64,000 nucleotides of DNA from Trifolium pratense (lineage: Eukaryota; Streptophyta; Magnoliopsida; Fabales; Fabaceae): NCBI RefSeq assembly GCF_020283565.1, contig NC_060062.1:32233164-32297163 (forward strand), in the 5' to 3' direction. The translations under genes and the position numbers were made by a program. The notes under the pieces are model-generated. The model was not told the DNA's origin, did no database searches, and saw only the letters and a program-made list of their open reading frames with translations. Positions 33,222-45,815 of the stretch are shown here, one piece after another. Positions within the stretch are counted from its first letter, which is position 1, and each line of letters starts with the position of its first letter.

Positions 33222-36200
33222 TCTTTTACTAGTAAAAGGAAGGTTGAGTTGCTCAAAAGCAAGCATTGTGATGATGTGGCATGCTTTAGAGAGCTTCTCA
33301 TATCTATTTAAAATTTGTCCCACAATTTATTTTGTGTGTCCATTCATCCTCCAAAATAATTATCTATATGTTACAATAATAATGACTCCCAATAATAATG
33401 AAAGAAAGAAAAGAAAAAAAAGATCAAATTACAAAAGAACAATGAATAGATATATGTTCTTTCATATTTTACACTACCAAACATAAAATATAAATCATGC
33501 ATGCGTAAATATGATTTGCAATTTGTAAAATTTTACTTTAAATAAATAAACCAAATAAAAAAATTACTCCTCAAAAAAATTCCATGCTTGACAAAATAAA
33601 TAAATAAATTTTATGAAAAAAAATACTTTAGTTATATTGTTTATTAATTAATTACTATTGTGCTATTATTTAAAAAAAAATTAACTTTGTCACACCAACT
33701 TTTAAACTACCATTCTTTCGTATTCCTTAACTCTTATTCTTTAACTATGACAAATAAATTTATCAAACAATCCTTTAAAAGGAAGATTGAGTTGTTCACA
33801 GGCAAGCATTGTGATGATGTGACACTCTATAAAAAAAGTTTACAATCTCTATTAAAACCTTTTCATATTTTTTCATATAATAGAGTTACTCTAATAATAA
33901 ATAATAAATAATAATAATATATTAAAAAAAACTAACACAATTTATTGTTGTTGAATTGAGACAAAAATGAATTGCAAGCAATGAAAGGTGGAATGATGCA
34001 TCATGTTATTGTTTTAATTGCATTGCAATATATTATTAAAATATATATTGTATGTTACAATTCTCTATTAATGCAATTGAAAACAAAGAATTCTTGGAGA
34101 CACTAATATTGAATATGTTAATTTAGCTAATTATCAAACACAAGCTCTATATAAAGTTAACCCAAAAGCTAATTATCATCACCACCATATCAGGAAGTCT
34201 ACCTTCTATGTTTTAACAAAATTTTAATTTATCTATCTCATAGCAAAAACTCTATGGTTTCTTTGTCTAACATCTCCATGAGAAAAAGTTATGCTTCTTC
34301 ACCTTCCATATGTTAAAGTTACACATTATAGTGTCTTGAATTGATTTAAAAGCTATTGTGTGCATATATATAGTTACATCATAAGTATATTGGTTTTGTC
34401 CTTGGTAGGTGATGGTGTCTAACCTCTTAGAGTATCAGGTATGTCTACATTTGATTGATTAAGAAATTGATATACATATATGTGATAGTTGCCTATTAAT
34501 ATGTTTGTAAATTGGAATTTTTCTATTACTCTGAGTTTAGAACATCTCTAATCATTTTTTATATTTCTTTTTTAGGTTGGATATTTTTTTAAATATCAAC
34601 CGGTGTTTTGTTCGATGATTAATTAAACTTTGAGTTGAATCGATTAATATGAATATGACTATTTTTTCATGTGAAGGAGGAGAACAGGATAAAACATACT
34701 TCTATTTTTGCTTACGTTGCATCCTATGAATGTTTGTAAACCTATGAAATGGCACCTCATGTGAGGGTGTGTATTTAACTCTGATGGCAGTTTGTAAACC
34801 ATCATTTTTTTTAATTGATATAATGTTTGTAATTAGACAACTTTCTTTTTTCATTTATTATTTTATTAGTCTAATGTTTTAGCTTATTTGTTTCTTATTT
34901 TCTTTTTCATTTATTATTTTATATAAGGTAAAAGATTTGTATAAAAAATTGTTGATTAATGGGAATATAATTAATTTTTTTTCATGTGAATAAGTTGAAG
35001 AGGATAAAAGAGACTTCTATTTATTGATTTTGAAGTCCCTTAAAATTTATATAGATCGAGGGTATATTGATGTTGGAGGCATTCAATTAAAAGAAGACAA
35101 TCCAAATAATTTAGAAATATAAATATGTGTCTCATTTTTAAATACTATATTGTCTACAATGTGTAGGTAATCTACTTGATCTCAATCAAGAGAAATATAG
35201 AAATAATAACAAAGTAGAAATTAAAATAAATTTTTTTTTTTTGTAGTTGATACTCAAGTCATGTGGTTCTTATAATTGTAATACATGCAAGAAGTATATT
35301 GATTCAACTTGACTTAGAGGTTGTCCAAATATATAATCTTCATGCATTTATCGTATAACACTTGCCTAAATCTGGATGGTTCAATATGAATATATATGAA
35401 TTTTAATAGATGGTCCTATTTTAATCTACGCATGACATCTTATTCTTACAACCATAAAATGAATCGATGAAAAGAATTGTGCTAAAAACATGTTAGTTTA
35501 GAAATTGTGCTAAATACTTTTTCCTCCCACTTAGAATTGTACTAAAAACTTTCTAAATTAAATTAAAAAAAGACAAAAATTATTAAATAAAAATTGTTGA
35601 TGCTCATTTGTCAAAATAAATTTTAGAAATTATTAAAATCGTAGATGTTAAAATATATTTACATATATTTAGAAAATATAATCACACATATATTTAAACA
35701 TATTTACACACAACTAAAATTCACCAATAATTCAAAAATTATTAATTTAATTTACGTAATAATATAACTTTTTGGATAAATTAATTACATATTCTAAAAG
35801 AATGTTTACGTTACGGCTGAAAATAAAATAGTGGAATATTTATAAGAATAAGATGACATTTTTTTTAAGCAAATAAGAAAATGACACATGTTAAATCTTA
35901 AATTCATCTATAAGACTTTCTTTACCTTAACCAAATAACTAAACCTAAATTCAAATATATAAAATCTTCGTCCAAAGTTATATATTGACAACAACAAATA
36001 TTCAAGTTTATATAATATAATAAGAAAAATAAAATAAATGTTCAAGAAAATATTAAATAAGAGGGACAAAAACTAACAATAATTTTGAAGAGACACAAAC
36101 CTCACCAAGAAAAAGAAAAACAAACCAAAAACAAAAGGACCAAGCAAAAAAAAATGTGAACCAAACAATAGACTAAAAAATTGGGACTAATAAAGTTGGA

Positions 36201-37020
36201 ATAAAATTTCAACAAGTGAATAAGTGAGAATAAACTCCAAGAGAACGAGAGATGAGTAAGTAGATAAGCTATTTGGAACCTTAAATTGCATAGAACGTAG
36301 TAAGCAAATACGCTGTTTGAGACATAATTTTCAAAAAATGAGATCACGTGGAACAAATAGTCAAAGCCACCATATATGAATCATATTCTATAATCAAAAC
36401 TTATTTTAACATTTCTCATGAGCAATATTGTCTACAAGTATAATTAGGTATGCCTCCAACTCTTATTGAAAATAATAAAATAAGGGATACATCAAAAATA
36501 AAAAAACAAAATGACATTTGACTATAAAATTGCAAATTTTTTTTTTAAAAGTTGATGGTTTATAAGTACCACCAACTTATTTACAAAGAAAATACTACAA
36601 TTGCTGCTGCCAAGGATCGAACCCCTGACCAACAGCCTACACCCGCTCAGTCAGCAAGTGTCAACTGAGCTACCCCCACCCACCCCTAAATTGCAACTTA
36701 TATAAAGAAAACTAAAATCTTATATGATTACACTAATAAAATAAAAAATGATACATCCTTTCAAACTTATGAAATATTATAAGAGATCTATTACATTAAA
36801 ATATGAACAAACTACGATATAAATTAATAAAAAGTCTAATATTTCTAAGCAACTTTTTTTTTACCCATATACTAATATTAAATATAATCATATTTTAAAA
36901 TAATATCTATTATTTAAATATATGTGATTATAATTATCACAATTATTATTTTTTATTTATAAAAATATTTTAATTATATATTTTAATCAAACCCGTGCAA
37001 CGCACGGGGTTACCCCTAGT
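33222..37020 (+). mobile_element. Helitron (plus strand), about 3.8 kb or 3.25 kb
   Basis: The 3' end has a hairpin CCCGTGC-AAC-GCACGGG (36992-37008) followed by CTAGT at 37016-37020 and a T, as Helitrons require. Two candidate 5' ends start with TC after an A, at 33222 and 33771. Both lead into a shared AAAAGGAAGRTTGAGTTG segment and GCATTGTGATGATGTG. No Rep/helicase or other gene is visible within. A SINE is nested at 36536. Confidence 0.65.
36536..36687 (-). mobile_element. tRNA-derived SINE, 152 bp
   Basis: Minus strand has GGGGGTAGCTCAGTTGACAC and GGGGTTCGATCCTTGGC. The plus-strand left edge is poly-T. AAATTGCAA at 36527-36535 and 36688-36696 is the duplication. Confidence 0.75.
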
Positions 37021-37094
37021 TCAGTATAAAGATAGATATAAATAAATAATTTACAAATTAATTATTAAACATTATAGAAAATTTCTTTGTAAAC

Positions 37095-37800
37095 CACATT
37101 TTCAGTTTCGTCTGTGTCTTCCCTTTTTCATCGGTTATCAATATTTTCAAGCATTTCCTTGAAGTTACTCTTGACAGTGCAACATATAGTTGGCCATGGG
37201 AGAAAATTGACTGTGGAAGATATACACCAACATGTTTAATTGACTATGGAAAATTGATAGTCGTAGCAAATGAAACAACCATTTGAAACTGTCGACATTT
37301 AAACTTAAAAGATATTCTTTTATATGATAATCTAAGAATAAAAACTTTCTCACCAATATTGTTGCCGGTTATCACTCTCCCTTCAATGACATATGTTCCC
37401 ATTTTTGTATTTATCAATCGGGTATCATTGCATAACCCTAAAGATTGTTCAATGTTTCTCAGCAACATTACCGACACTCCCACTTTTAATCTTAGTTTGT
37501 GATTCGGAATTCCATGAGATTTGATGGTGTTTAAGAATTTAGGGGTATGAATATCATCTGGTGTGTCAACATTTGAGTTGACGTGACACGGAGAATCACA
37601 ACTCAAATAAGTTTTTTCTTCTGGATGAATTAAATCCAACACATAATCATTAATTGCATCAACAATTTAATTTTTAGGAGCTAATATAGCTCTATCTTGA
37701 AAAAAATTTGGATCATTCAAATTATGCAATAGATCTTGATAAGTGCCCTAAACAATAGATGAAAGAGGATCACCTAAGTTAGGAACCAACAGATCCGGTG
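37095..37800 (-). pseudogene. Helitron Rep/helicase, C-terminal remnant
   Basis: Translated minus-strand pieces match Pif1-type helicase of plant Helitrons: RAILAP and INDYVLDLI near 37650-37690, then KVGVSVMLLRNIEQSLGLCN (about 37425-37485). A frameshift follows, then GQLYVALSRVTSRK (about 37165-37210), helicase motif VI. In-frame stops and the frameshift make it dead. It sits between two Helitron 3' ends of opposite orientation and likely belongs to an older element. Confidence 0.75.
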
Positions 37801-37989
37801 GTATAAAAAAGGAAAAAAAAAACGGGTTTTCTATAAAAAATGTTAAAAAAATGCAGTAACATATTTGGTTTTGTAAATGAAAAAAAAAAAAGATTTTTGT
37901 TTTTAGAAAGAAAAATAAAACGTGTTAAGTTTAAAAAGTGTGCATTTAAATGATGTTGATTACTTGTTGGTTACAAAATTATTTCAACA

Positions 37990-38140
37990 TAAGTGATATG
38001 GCTTAGTGGTAACTATATAAAGAAATATAACTAAAGGTCATGGTTTCAAATCTTAGTAACTTTTATATATATAAAGATAATGATAAATCTGGTTACATCT
38101 CTTTTTGGCTTCGGCCCTTGGCAATAAAAAAAAAATAGTT
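37990..38140 (+). mobile_element. probable tRNA-derived SINE
   Basis: A box TGGCTTAGTGGTAACT, B-box-like GGTTTCAAATC, end GGCCCTTGGCAAT plus ten A. No duplication was found. Confidence 0.5.
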
Positions 38141-38728
38141 ACATTCCTTTAGCATAATTTTAGTTAACATTTTAATCCATTATCTTTTTTCATAATATTT
38201 TTGTTCTTTTTTATGTGTGAATATGATTTTTTTTTCACCACTAGTATTTAGTTTACGAGACCGCATAATATAGTTTGAGGGTCAGTTCTAACATCAAGTG
38301 GTTTTAGCCCATTCTGATCGCAATTGCAGTGGATTGAAGTGTGGTCCTCTCTACCAAGTCTAATTCCAAAACATTCATCACTATACCAATTAACGATCGG
38401 TTGAATATGAATTTTAAGCTTTAAATTTATAGTTTTTTTTTCTTCTCTCACCTTTAATCATAAATATATTTTATAACCTAAACGAAAATCATAGCTATGA
38501 AGCTTGAAAAATCATATGCAAACATGAATTAAAGATAAAAAGGATAAAAATAACATAAAAACAAATAAAGAACAAGTTGTTACCTAAAATTAAGTTAAAG
38601 GAGTAAATATATAACTTTTCCATTAAAACTATATACCAACAAAAAAAAAACTAAATACATTATTGAAATCATATTGCACGATACTTATTTCATACACACT
38701 AGGTACATACCCGTGCATACGCACGGGA

Positions 38729-38808
38729 CGCGCCTTCGGCGCGTTATATTGCGTCGGGGCGTTAGGTCGTAAGGAGTATTCGGCGGGTTGCACGCGCCTT
38801 CGGCGCGT
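38729..38808. repeat. GC-rich palindrome pair at Helitron 3' end
   Basis: CGCGCCTTCGGCGCG, a 6-bp stem around TTC, occurs at 38730-38744 and again at about 38793-38807, in otherwise AT-rich DNA. Confidence 0.75.
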
Positions 38809-38949
38809 TAAGAAGTTGGTTTCTCAACGAAGTTAATTTTATAATAAACAGAAAGAATTAGTTGATTTAAATTGTTGTGTTATAATTCATATTAATTTAA
38901 ATAGGCCGGTCTATTAGGCTAAAAAACATTTTTAATAGTCTGCATCCTG

Positions 38950-41900
38950 ACCTATTTAACTAAATAGACTTATAAAAATATCTTGGCCTGAGCCTATGCT
39001 AGGCCATAGGCCCGTGTAGGTATATTGAGGGCTTATATTAATTACGACATATTGTCAAATTTCTTTTTATATTATTAACTTATGTGTATATTAGTTTTTT
39101 TTAATTGTTTTATCAAGAACAAATTTTTTGTGTATAATAAATATTTTAAATTTTTTTAATAGTTAAAATTGTTAATTTCTTTATCGTAAAGCATGAAGGA
39201 GAAGGAGTGCAATGTGTTTTTTTTTAAGCAAGAAGTAGTGCAATGTTACCAGTTTTGTTTCTTCTTGTTGCATGAGAAATGAGTAGTAGCTACTGCAAAA
39301 GTGTTTTAGAGTGAGACTTTAACCGCAACAACTCAAATCATGCGATAAATTTTAATCTTATCATAAAAAGTCATCAGTATCCCTATTTTTTTCTTCTACT
39401 TATCAGTAAACGATTTTTTTGTCTTGTACTTAGCAGAGGGCATAAAAGGACCTATTTAACTAAATAGACTTATAAAAATATCTTGGCCTGAGCCTATGCT
39501 AGGCCATAGGCCCGTGTAGGTATATTGAGGGATTATATTAATTACGACATATTGTCAATTTTTTTTAATATTATAAAATAACTTTTTGTAAAATAATTCT
39601 TTCTTTTTATATTATTAACTTATGTGTATACTACTCATTTTTTAATTGTTTAATCAAGAACAAATTATTTGTGTATAATAAATATTTTAAATTTTTTTAA
39701 AAGTTAAAATTGTTAATTTCTTTATCGTAAAGCATGAATGAGAAAGAGTGCAATGTGTTTTTTTTTTTTTTAAGCAATAAGTAGTGCAATGTTACATGTT
39801 TTGTTTCTTCTTGTTGCATAAGAAATGAGTAGTAGCTACTGCAAAAGTGTTTTAGAGTGAGACTTTGACCGCAACAACTCAAATCATGCGATAAATTTTA
39901 ATCTTATCATAAAAAGTCATTAGTATCCCTATTTTTTTCTTCTACTTATTAGTAAACATTTTTTTTTGTCTGGCACTTAGAAAAGGGCATAAAAGGACCT
40001 ATTTAACTTAATAGACTTATAAAAATATCTTGGCCTGAGCCTATGCTAGGCCATAGGCCCGTGTAGGTATATTGAGGGATTATATTAATTACGACATATT
40101 GTCATTTTTTTTAATATTATAAAATAACTTTTTGTAAAATAATTCTTTCTTTTTATATTATTAACTTATGTGTATACTAATCCTTTTTTAATTGTTCAAT
40201 CAAGAACAAATTATTTGTGTATAATAAATATTTTAAATTTTTTTAAAAGTTAAAATTGTTAATTTCTTTATCGTAAAGCATGAATGAGAAAGAGTGCAAT
40301 GTGTTTTTTTTTTAAGCAATAAGTAGTGCAATGTTACATGTTTTGTTTCTTCTTGTTGCATAAGAAATGAGTAGTAGCTACTGCAAAAGTGTTTTAGAGT
40401 GAGACTTTGACCGCAACAACTCAAATCATGCGATAAATTTTAATCTTATCATAAAAAGTCATCAGTATCCCTATTTTTTTCTTCTACTTATTAGTAAACA
40501 TTTTTTTTGTCTGGCACTTAGAAAAGTGCATAAAAGGACCTATTTAACTAAATAGACTTATAAAAATATCTTGGCCTGAGCCTATGCTAGGCCATAGGCC
40601 CGTGTAGGTATATTGAGGGATTATATTAATTACGACATATTGTCAATTTTTTTTAATATTATAAAATAACTTTTTGTAAAATAATTCTTTCTTTTTATAT
40701 TATTAACTTATGTGTATACTACTCATTTTTTAATTGTTTAATCAAGAACAAATTATTTGTGTATAATAAATATTTTAAATTTTTTTAAAAGTTAAAATTG
40801 TTAATTTTTTATCGTAAAGCATGAATGAGAAAGAGTGCAATGTGTTTTTTTTTTAAGCAATAAGTAGTGCAATGTTACATGTTTTGTTTCTTCTTGTTGC
40901 ATAAGAAATGAGTAGTAGCTACTGCAAAAGTGTTTTAGAGTGAGACTTTGACCGCAACAACTCAAATCATGCGATAAATTTTAATCTTATCATAAAAAGT
41001 CATCAGTATCCCTATTTTTTTCTTCTACTAATTAGTAAACGTTTTTTTTGTCTGGCACTTAGAAAAGGGCATAAAAGGACCTAGTTAACTAAATAGACTT
41101 ATAAAAAGATCTTGGCCTGAGCATATGCTAGGCCATAGGCCCGTGTAGGTATATTGAGGGATTATATTAATTACGACATATTGTCAATTTTTTTTAATAT
41201 TATAAAATAACTTTTTGTAAAATAATTCTTTCTTTTTATATTATTAACTTATGTGTATACTACTCATTTTTTAATTGTTTAATCAAGAACAAATTATTTG
41301 TGTATAATAAATATTTTAAATTTTTTTAAAAGTTAAAATTGTTAATTTCTTTATCGTAAAGCATGAATGAGAAAGAGTGCAATGTGTTTTTTTTTTTAAG
41401 CAATAAGTAGTGCAATGTTACATGTTTTGTTTCTTCTTGTTGCATAAGAAATGAGTAGTAGCTACTGCAAAAGTGTTTTAGAGTGAGACTTTGACCGCAA
41501 CAACTCAAATCATGCGATAAATTTTAATCTTATCATAAAAAGTCATCAGTATCCCTATTTTTTTCTTCTACTTATTAGTAAACATTTTTTTTTGTCTGGC
41601 ACTTAGAAAAGGGCATAAAAGGACCTATTTAACTTAATAGACTTATAAAAATATCTTGGCCTGAGCCTATGCTAGGCCATAGGCCCGTGTAGGTATATTG
41701 AGGGATTATATTAATTACGACATATTGTCATTTTTTTTTAATATTATAAAATAACTTTTTGTAAAATAATTCTTTCTTTTTATATTATTAACTTATGTGT
41801 ATACTACTCCTTTTTTAATTGTTCAATCAAGAACAAATTATTTGTGTATAATAAATATTTTAAATTTTTTTAAAAGTTAAAATTGTTAATTTCTTTATCG

Positions 41901-42690
41901 TAAAGCATGAATGAGAAAGAGTGCAATGTGTTTTTTTTTTAAGCAATAAGTAGTGCAATGTTACATGTTTTGTTTCTTCTTGTTGCATAAGAAATGAGTA
42001 GTAGCTACTGCAAAAGTGTTTTAGAGTGAGACTTTGACCGCAACAACTCAAATCATGCGATAAATTTTAATCTTATCATAAAAAGTCATCAGTATCCCTA
42101 TTTTTTTCTTCTACTTATTAGTAAACATTTTTTTTGTCTGCCACTTAGAAAAGTGCATAAAAGGACCTATTTAACTAAATAGACTTATAAAAATATCTTG
42201 GCCTGAGCCTATGCTAGGCCATAGGCCCGTGTAGGTATATTGAGGGATTATATTAATTACAACATATTGTCAATTTTTTTTAATATTATAAAATAACTTT
42301 TTGTAAAATAATTCTTTCTTTTTATTTTATTAACTTATGTGTATACTACTCATTTTTTAATTGTTTAATCAAGAACAAATTATTTGTGTATAATAAATAT
42401 TTTAAATTTTTTTAAAAGTTAAAATTGTTAATTTTTTATCGTAAAGCATGAATGAGAAAGAGTGCAATGTGTTTTTTTTTTTTAAGCAGTAAGTAGTGCA
42501 ATGTTACATGTTTTGTTTCTTCTTGTTGCACAAGAAATGAGTAGTAGCTACTGCAAAAGTGTTTTAGAGTGAGACTTTGATCGCAACAACTCAAATCATG
42601 CGATAAATTTTAATCTTATCATAAAAAGTCATCAGTATCCCTATTTTTTTCTTCTACTTATTAGTAAACGTTTTTTTTGTTTGGCATAAG
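38950..42690. repeat. seven-copy ~543-bp tandem array
   Basis: Units begin with GACCTATTTAACTAAATAG near 38952, 39449, 39996, 40538, 41078, 41621 and 42165. The first is about 497 bp, the others 540-547. Variants repeat every three units: units 3 and 6 share an ACTTAATAG variant and ATTGTTCAATC; units 4 and 7 share a two-base deletion before TTATCGTAAAG. A block of about 1,629 bp (three units) was therefore duplicated recently. Short minus-strand frames recurring in each unit are a by-product of this and show no domain. Confidence 0.92.
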
Positions 42691-44089
42691 AAATAATAAA
42701 CAGGTTTCAATTTAAAAATCACATTCCAATGTACCTGTCTTTGATCAAGACAAGATGTTTACTTGTATTATTGTCCAAGAACTCAGTTGCATTAAATGCT
42801 ATACAACTTTATCTGATTTTACTTTGGTAGATTGCAGGAAAATTTGAACTTGTATAGGAATAGGCAAGTATAGCAAGTTGGCGTGTGATCTCCATATTTC
42901 CATCCATCAAACCTCACAAACTTGTTATTATACACGATGGTAATATGCATTATTCAACAAATAAAAGTTAAAAGTTAAATTATAGGTTGAATAAGAAACT
43001 TTTATAATATGTTGGAGCTAATATATATTATTCATAAATTAAGGAGTTCTGTTTTTAAAATTAAATAATATGAAAACTTAGTGAAATTAACTTACTATAA
43101 ATTAGTCAAAAATAAGTAGTAACCCTATGTAAATAAACTTTATTATACGTATTATGCCAATATTGGGTGGAATAAATTAAGGGAATATGAGAATTTAGAC
43201 ATAAGCATGTAAATAAAATTATTGGTTTACTCGCCTAATTCGGGAAAATCCATTTCGAGTAAAACAATCTGAAATGTGAATGGTGCACCTGGTTTAGTAG
43301 AAAGAGTGGGAATTTGTTACGGATATCTGCTCATCCAGTTGTTAGCCTTGGCTTTTCAAGATAACGATATGAAGAAACAACATTTAAGTATAAACTATCA
43401 TAAATTTTCCATTCATGTTGTAGTTCATCACAAAAGTGATGTACAAAGAAATGATCAAGTTCTTCATATTGCTGAAAGTAAAACATATGATGAAGTTAAT
43501 CCAATAGCTGATGAAAAATAACCGATAAGGAATGAGTTTGAGAGAAATGTTGAAAAGCTCGTCAAATGTTTGGTATGAACAGTAAGGAAAAAGGAATTTG
43601 CTTCCATGTACCAAGAATGTTGCTTATACATTAGAAATTGGCACAACACTTATATTTATAGATAGATACAACCAAAGAAGCTTTATTGAGTTTGAAGGAT
43701 TTGGTAGGATGAATTTAATTGGAAGTTGCTGTGCAATAAATATTGGCAAGGTTGCATTAAATTAATGTTGAAATAGTATGAACCATATTATGACATAATA
43801 GTAAAAACAGGTATCAGTTAATAGCTTAAATATCACACACATAATATATCATACATCATCATCATACATAATAATAATCAAAGAAGATAAAGTGTGCCAA
43901 AATTTAACAGCACAACTTAAAATAGCAAAACATAGATGACACACATCAAATGTGTTGTTCATGTGTCACATATTTTGAACATCATAAAGTACTTCTCAAA
44001 AGGATAGTTAAAAGCAGTTAGTTCAAAAAAAAGGGACTGATAATAAGTTTTACAGTACATAACCCAACATGAGTCACTCAAGTTTGGGA

Positions 44090-45190
44090 ATCTTCATCAG
44101 TTTAGTTGAAGACAATTTGACAACAATAACATATTTCTCTTCATCATTTTCCTCATTTGTAATAAGAATTTCCCCAATTCATTTTGCAGGTGTCTTCAAG
44201 TTAGCTACGGCAGGATCAATCTCATCAGTGTCGGATAAAGAAGCCTACAAAATATAAATATGATATAGTGTTGCCATAATATAGTGTTCATTAAGAAATA
44301 TGTCAATGACTAAAAGAAATGTTTCCTCATCTCATTTTGCATATGCAAGTAAAAATTCAATTGTAGATATATGACCAAAATGTATATATAAGAACTAATT
44401 ATAGATATCTGAGCTAATTGTGATAGAATAGCGTGCATCGTCTATGGCACATAAGATTATTACTAACCACACTGGTAAGTAGGAAAATTAAGGCATAATT
44501 TGACCTTCAACAAAGACATAATTGCATCAACACTTTTCTTAGATGAAGCTTATAATATTATAACCCTCTTTAACTTTATTGCTTGTTGAAACTCCTCCTT
44601 CTCAATGATTTTACAGATACATACATACACAAAAGATCAAAAAAGAAAACATATTGATTTGATTTGAGATTATAGAAGAGAACTTCTTTTAGCACTATAA
44701 CTTGTGAATGTGAAAGAAAACAATCCCAAATGAGTTTTAAGCAAGAATACCTCAGACCCAACCACATAGTAAAGCTAAAAAATAATCTTGATGGTTCAAG
44801 GAAGGTTTCTCCAACACACCACTCACCTATCCAAAAAATGCAGCAAGTATACTTCCTCTCCATAAGATCGTCCATAGCTTCAGGATATACTTGAGGTTCG
44901 CCTAGACCGCACTAAAAATGTAATTAAATAATTATGTCATAGTGAGTTGGGAATTAAAAATTATTGAAAACAGAATCCATATTATTCTTAAATGAAACCT
45001 TTTCCATTTTCTCAATTATAGCGGTAGTCATGCCAAACAACTCATCAAGTGTATTATCCCAAAACACAAACTTTGCTTTCTCTAAGCTAGCCATCATAAA
45101 CCTCAACATCCAACCTATACCTTTCATTGTTTTCCTTCTTTTCCAATGCATCATGATCAACCTGTTAATACAATATATCAGTTTAATATC
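44090..45190 (-). pseudogene. RPA70-like (replication factor A) pseudogene
   Basis: Minus-strand pieces read NERYRLDVEVYDG, then after a frameshift KAKFVFWDNTLDELFGM (about 45000-45115). YPEAMDDLMERKYT (about 44860-44900) and a tail KTPAK...SSTKLMKIPKLE (about 44095-44190) follow. They resemble the OB-fold and C-terminus of plant replication protein A large-subunit paralogues, which often travel in Helitrons. A TGA and frameshifts break it. Confidence 0.55.
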
Positions 45191-45539
45191 TGATGAACTT
45201 AAAATAGGCATAGTTCAAAAGTATATGTACATAACAAAAAATATATAATTTGTAAGGTTGAGTCTAATATATGTAGGTTTGTACCATATTATGAAAACAA
45301 AAGAAAAATAAGGTTCAACACTCGGCTCAAAAGATAAATTAGAACTGCTCAAAAGATAAATTAACATGCTATAGATCTCAAGCTACCATTCAATGTTTGC
45401 ACTGATAGCAGAACAAAAAATACACATACACTCTTTATAGTATCATATATTTTAAGCATTAAAGGTATAAAAGACGGATTTTATTGGGAGCTTTAAAGGT
45501 ATACAAATCATACCTTTTACCTTTGACGAATGTGATGAA

Positions 45540-45815
45540 AGATTTTAAGCGTTTAAGGTTGAAAACATATATTTGAAGCGTTATGGCTAGAAAACTATGA
45601 TTTTAATCGTCGTAAAACATACCAACAGATGAAAAATCAGACCTTTTTATCGTAAACGGCGACAATGAAAGATTGTTAACGTGAAAACATATATTTTAAG
45701 CGTTAAAGCTAGAAAACACAAATTTTAATCGTCGTAAAACTTACGAAAAGATTTAAAATCAGACATTTTTACCGTAAACGACGGCAATGAAAGATTGTAA
45801 GCGTGAAAACATAGA
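45540..45815. repeat. ~121-bp tandem repeat, 2+ copies
   Basis: TGAAAACATATATTTxAAGCG recurs near 45560, 45681 and (partly) 45802, with TTTTAATCGTCGTAAAAC in each unit. Confidence 0.75.

Noticed and set aside
39697..42051. Family of 60-63 residue genes repeated four times
   Set aside because: They recur only because the ~543-bp unit is tandemly repeated; no domain, and the lysine run reflects a T tract.
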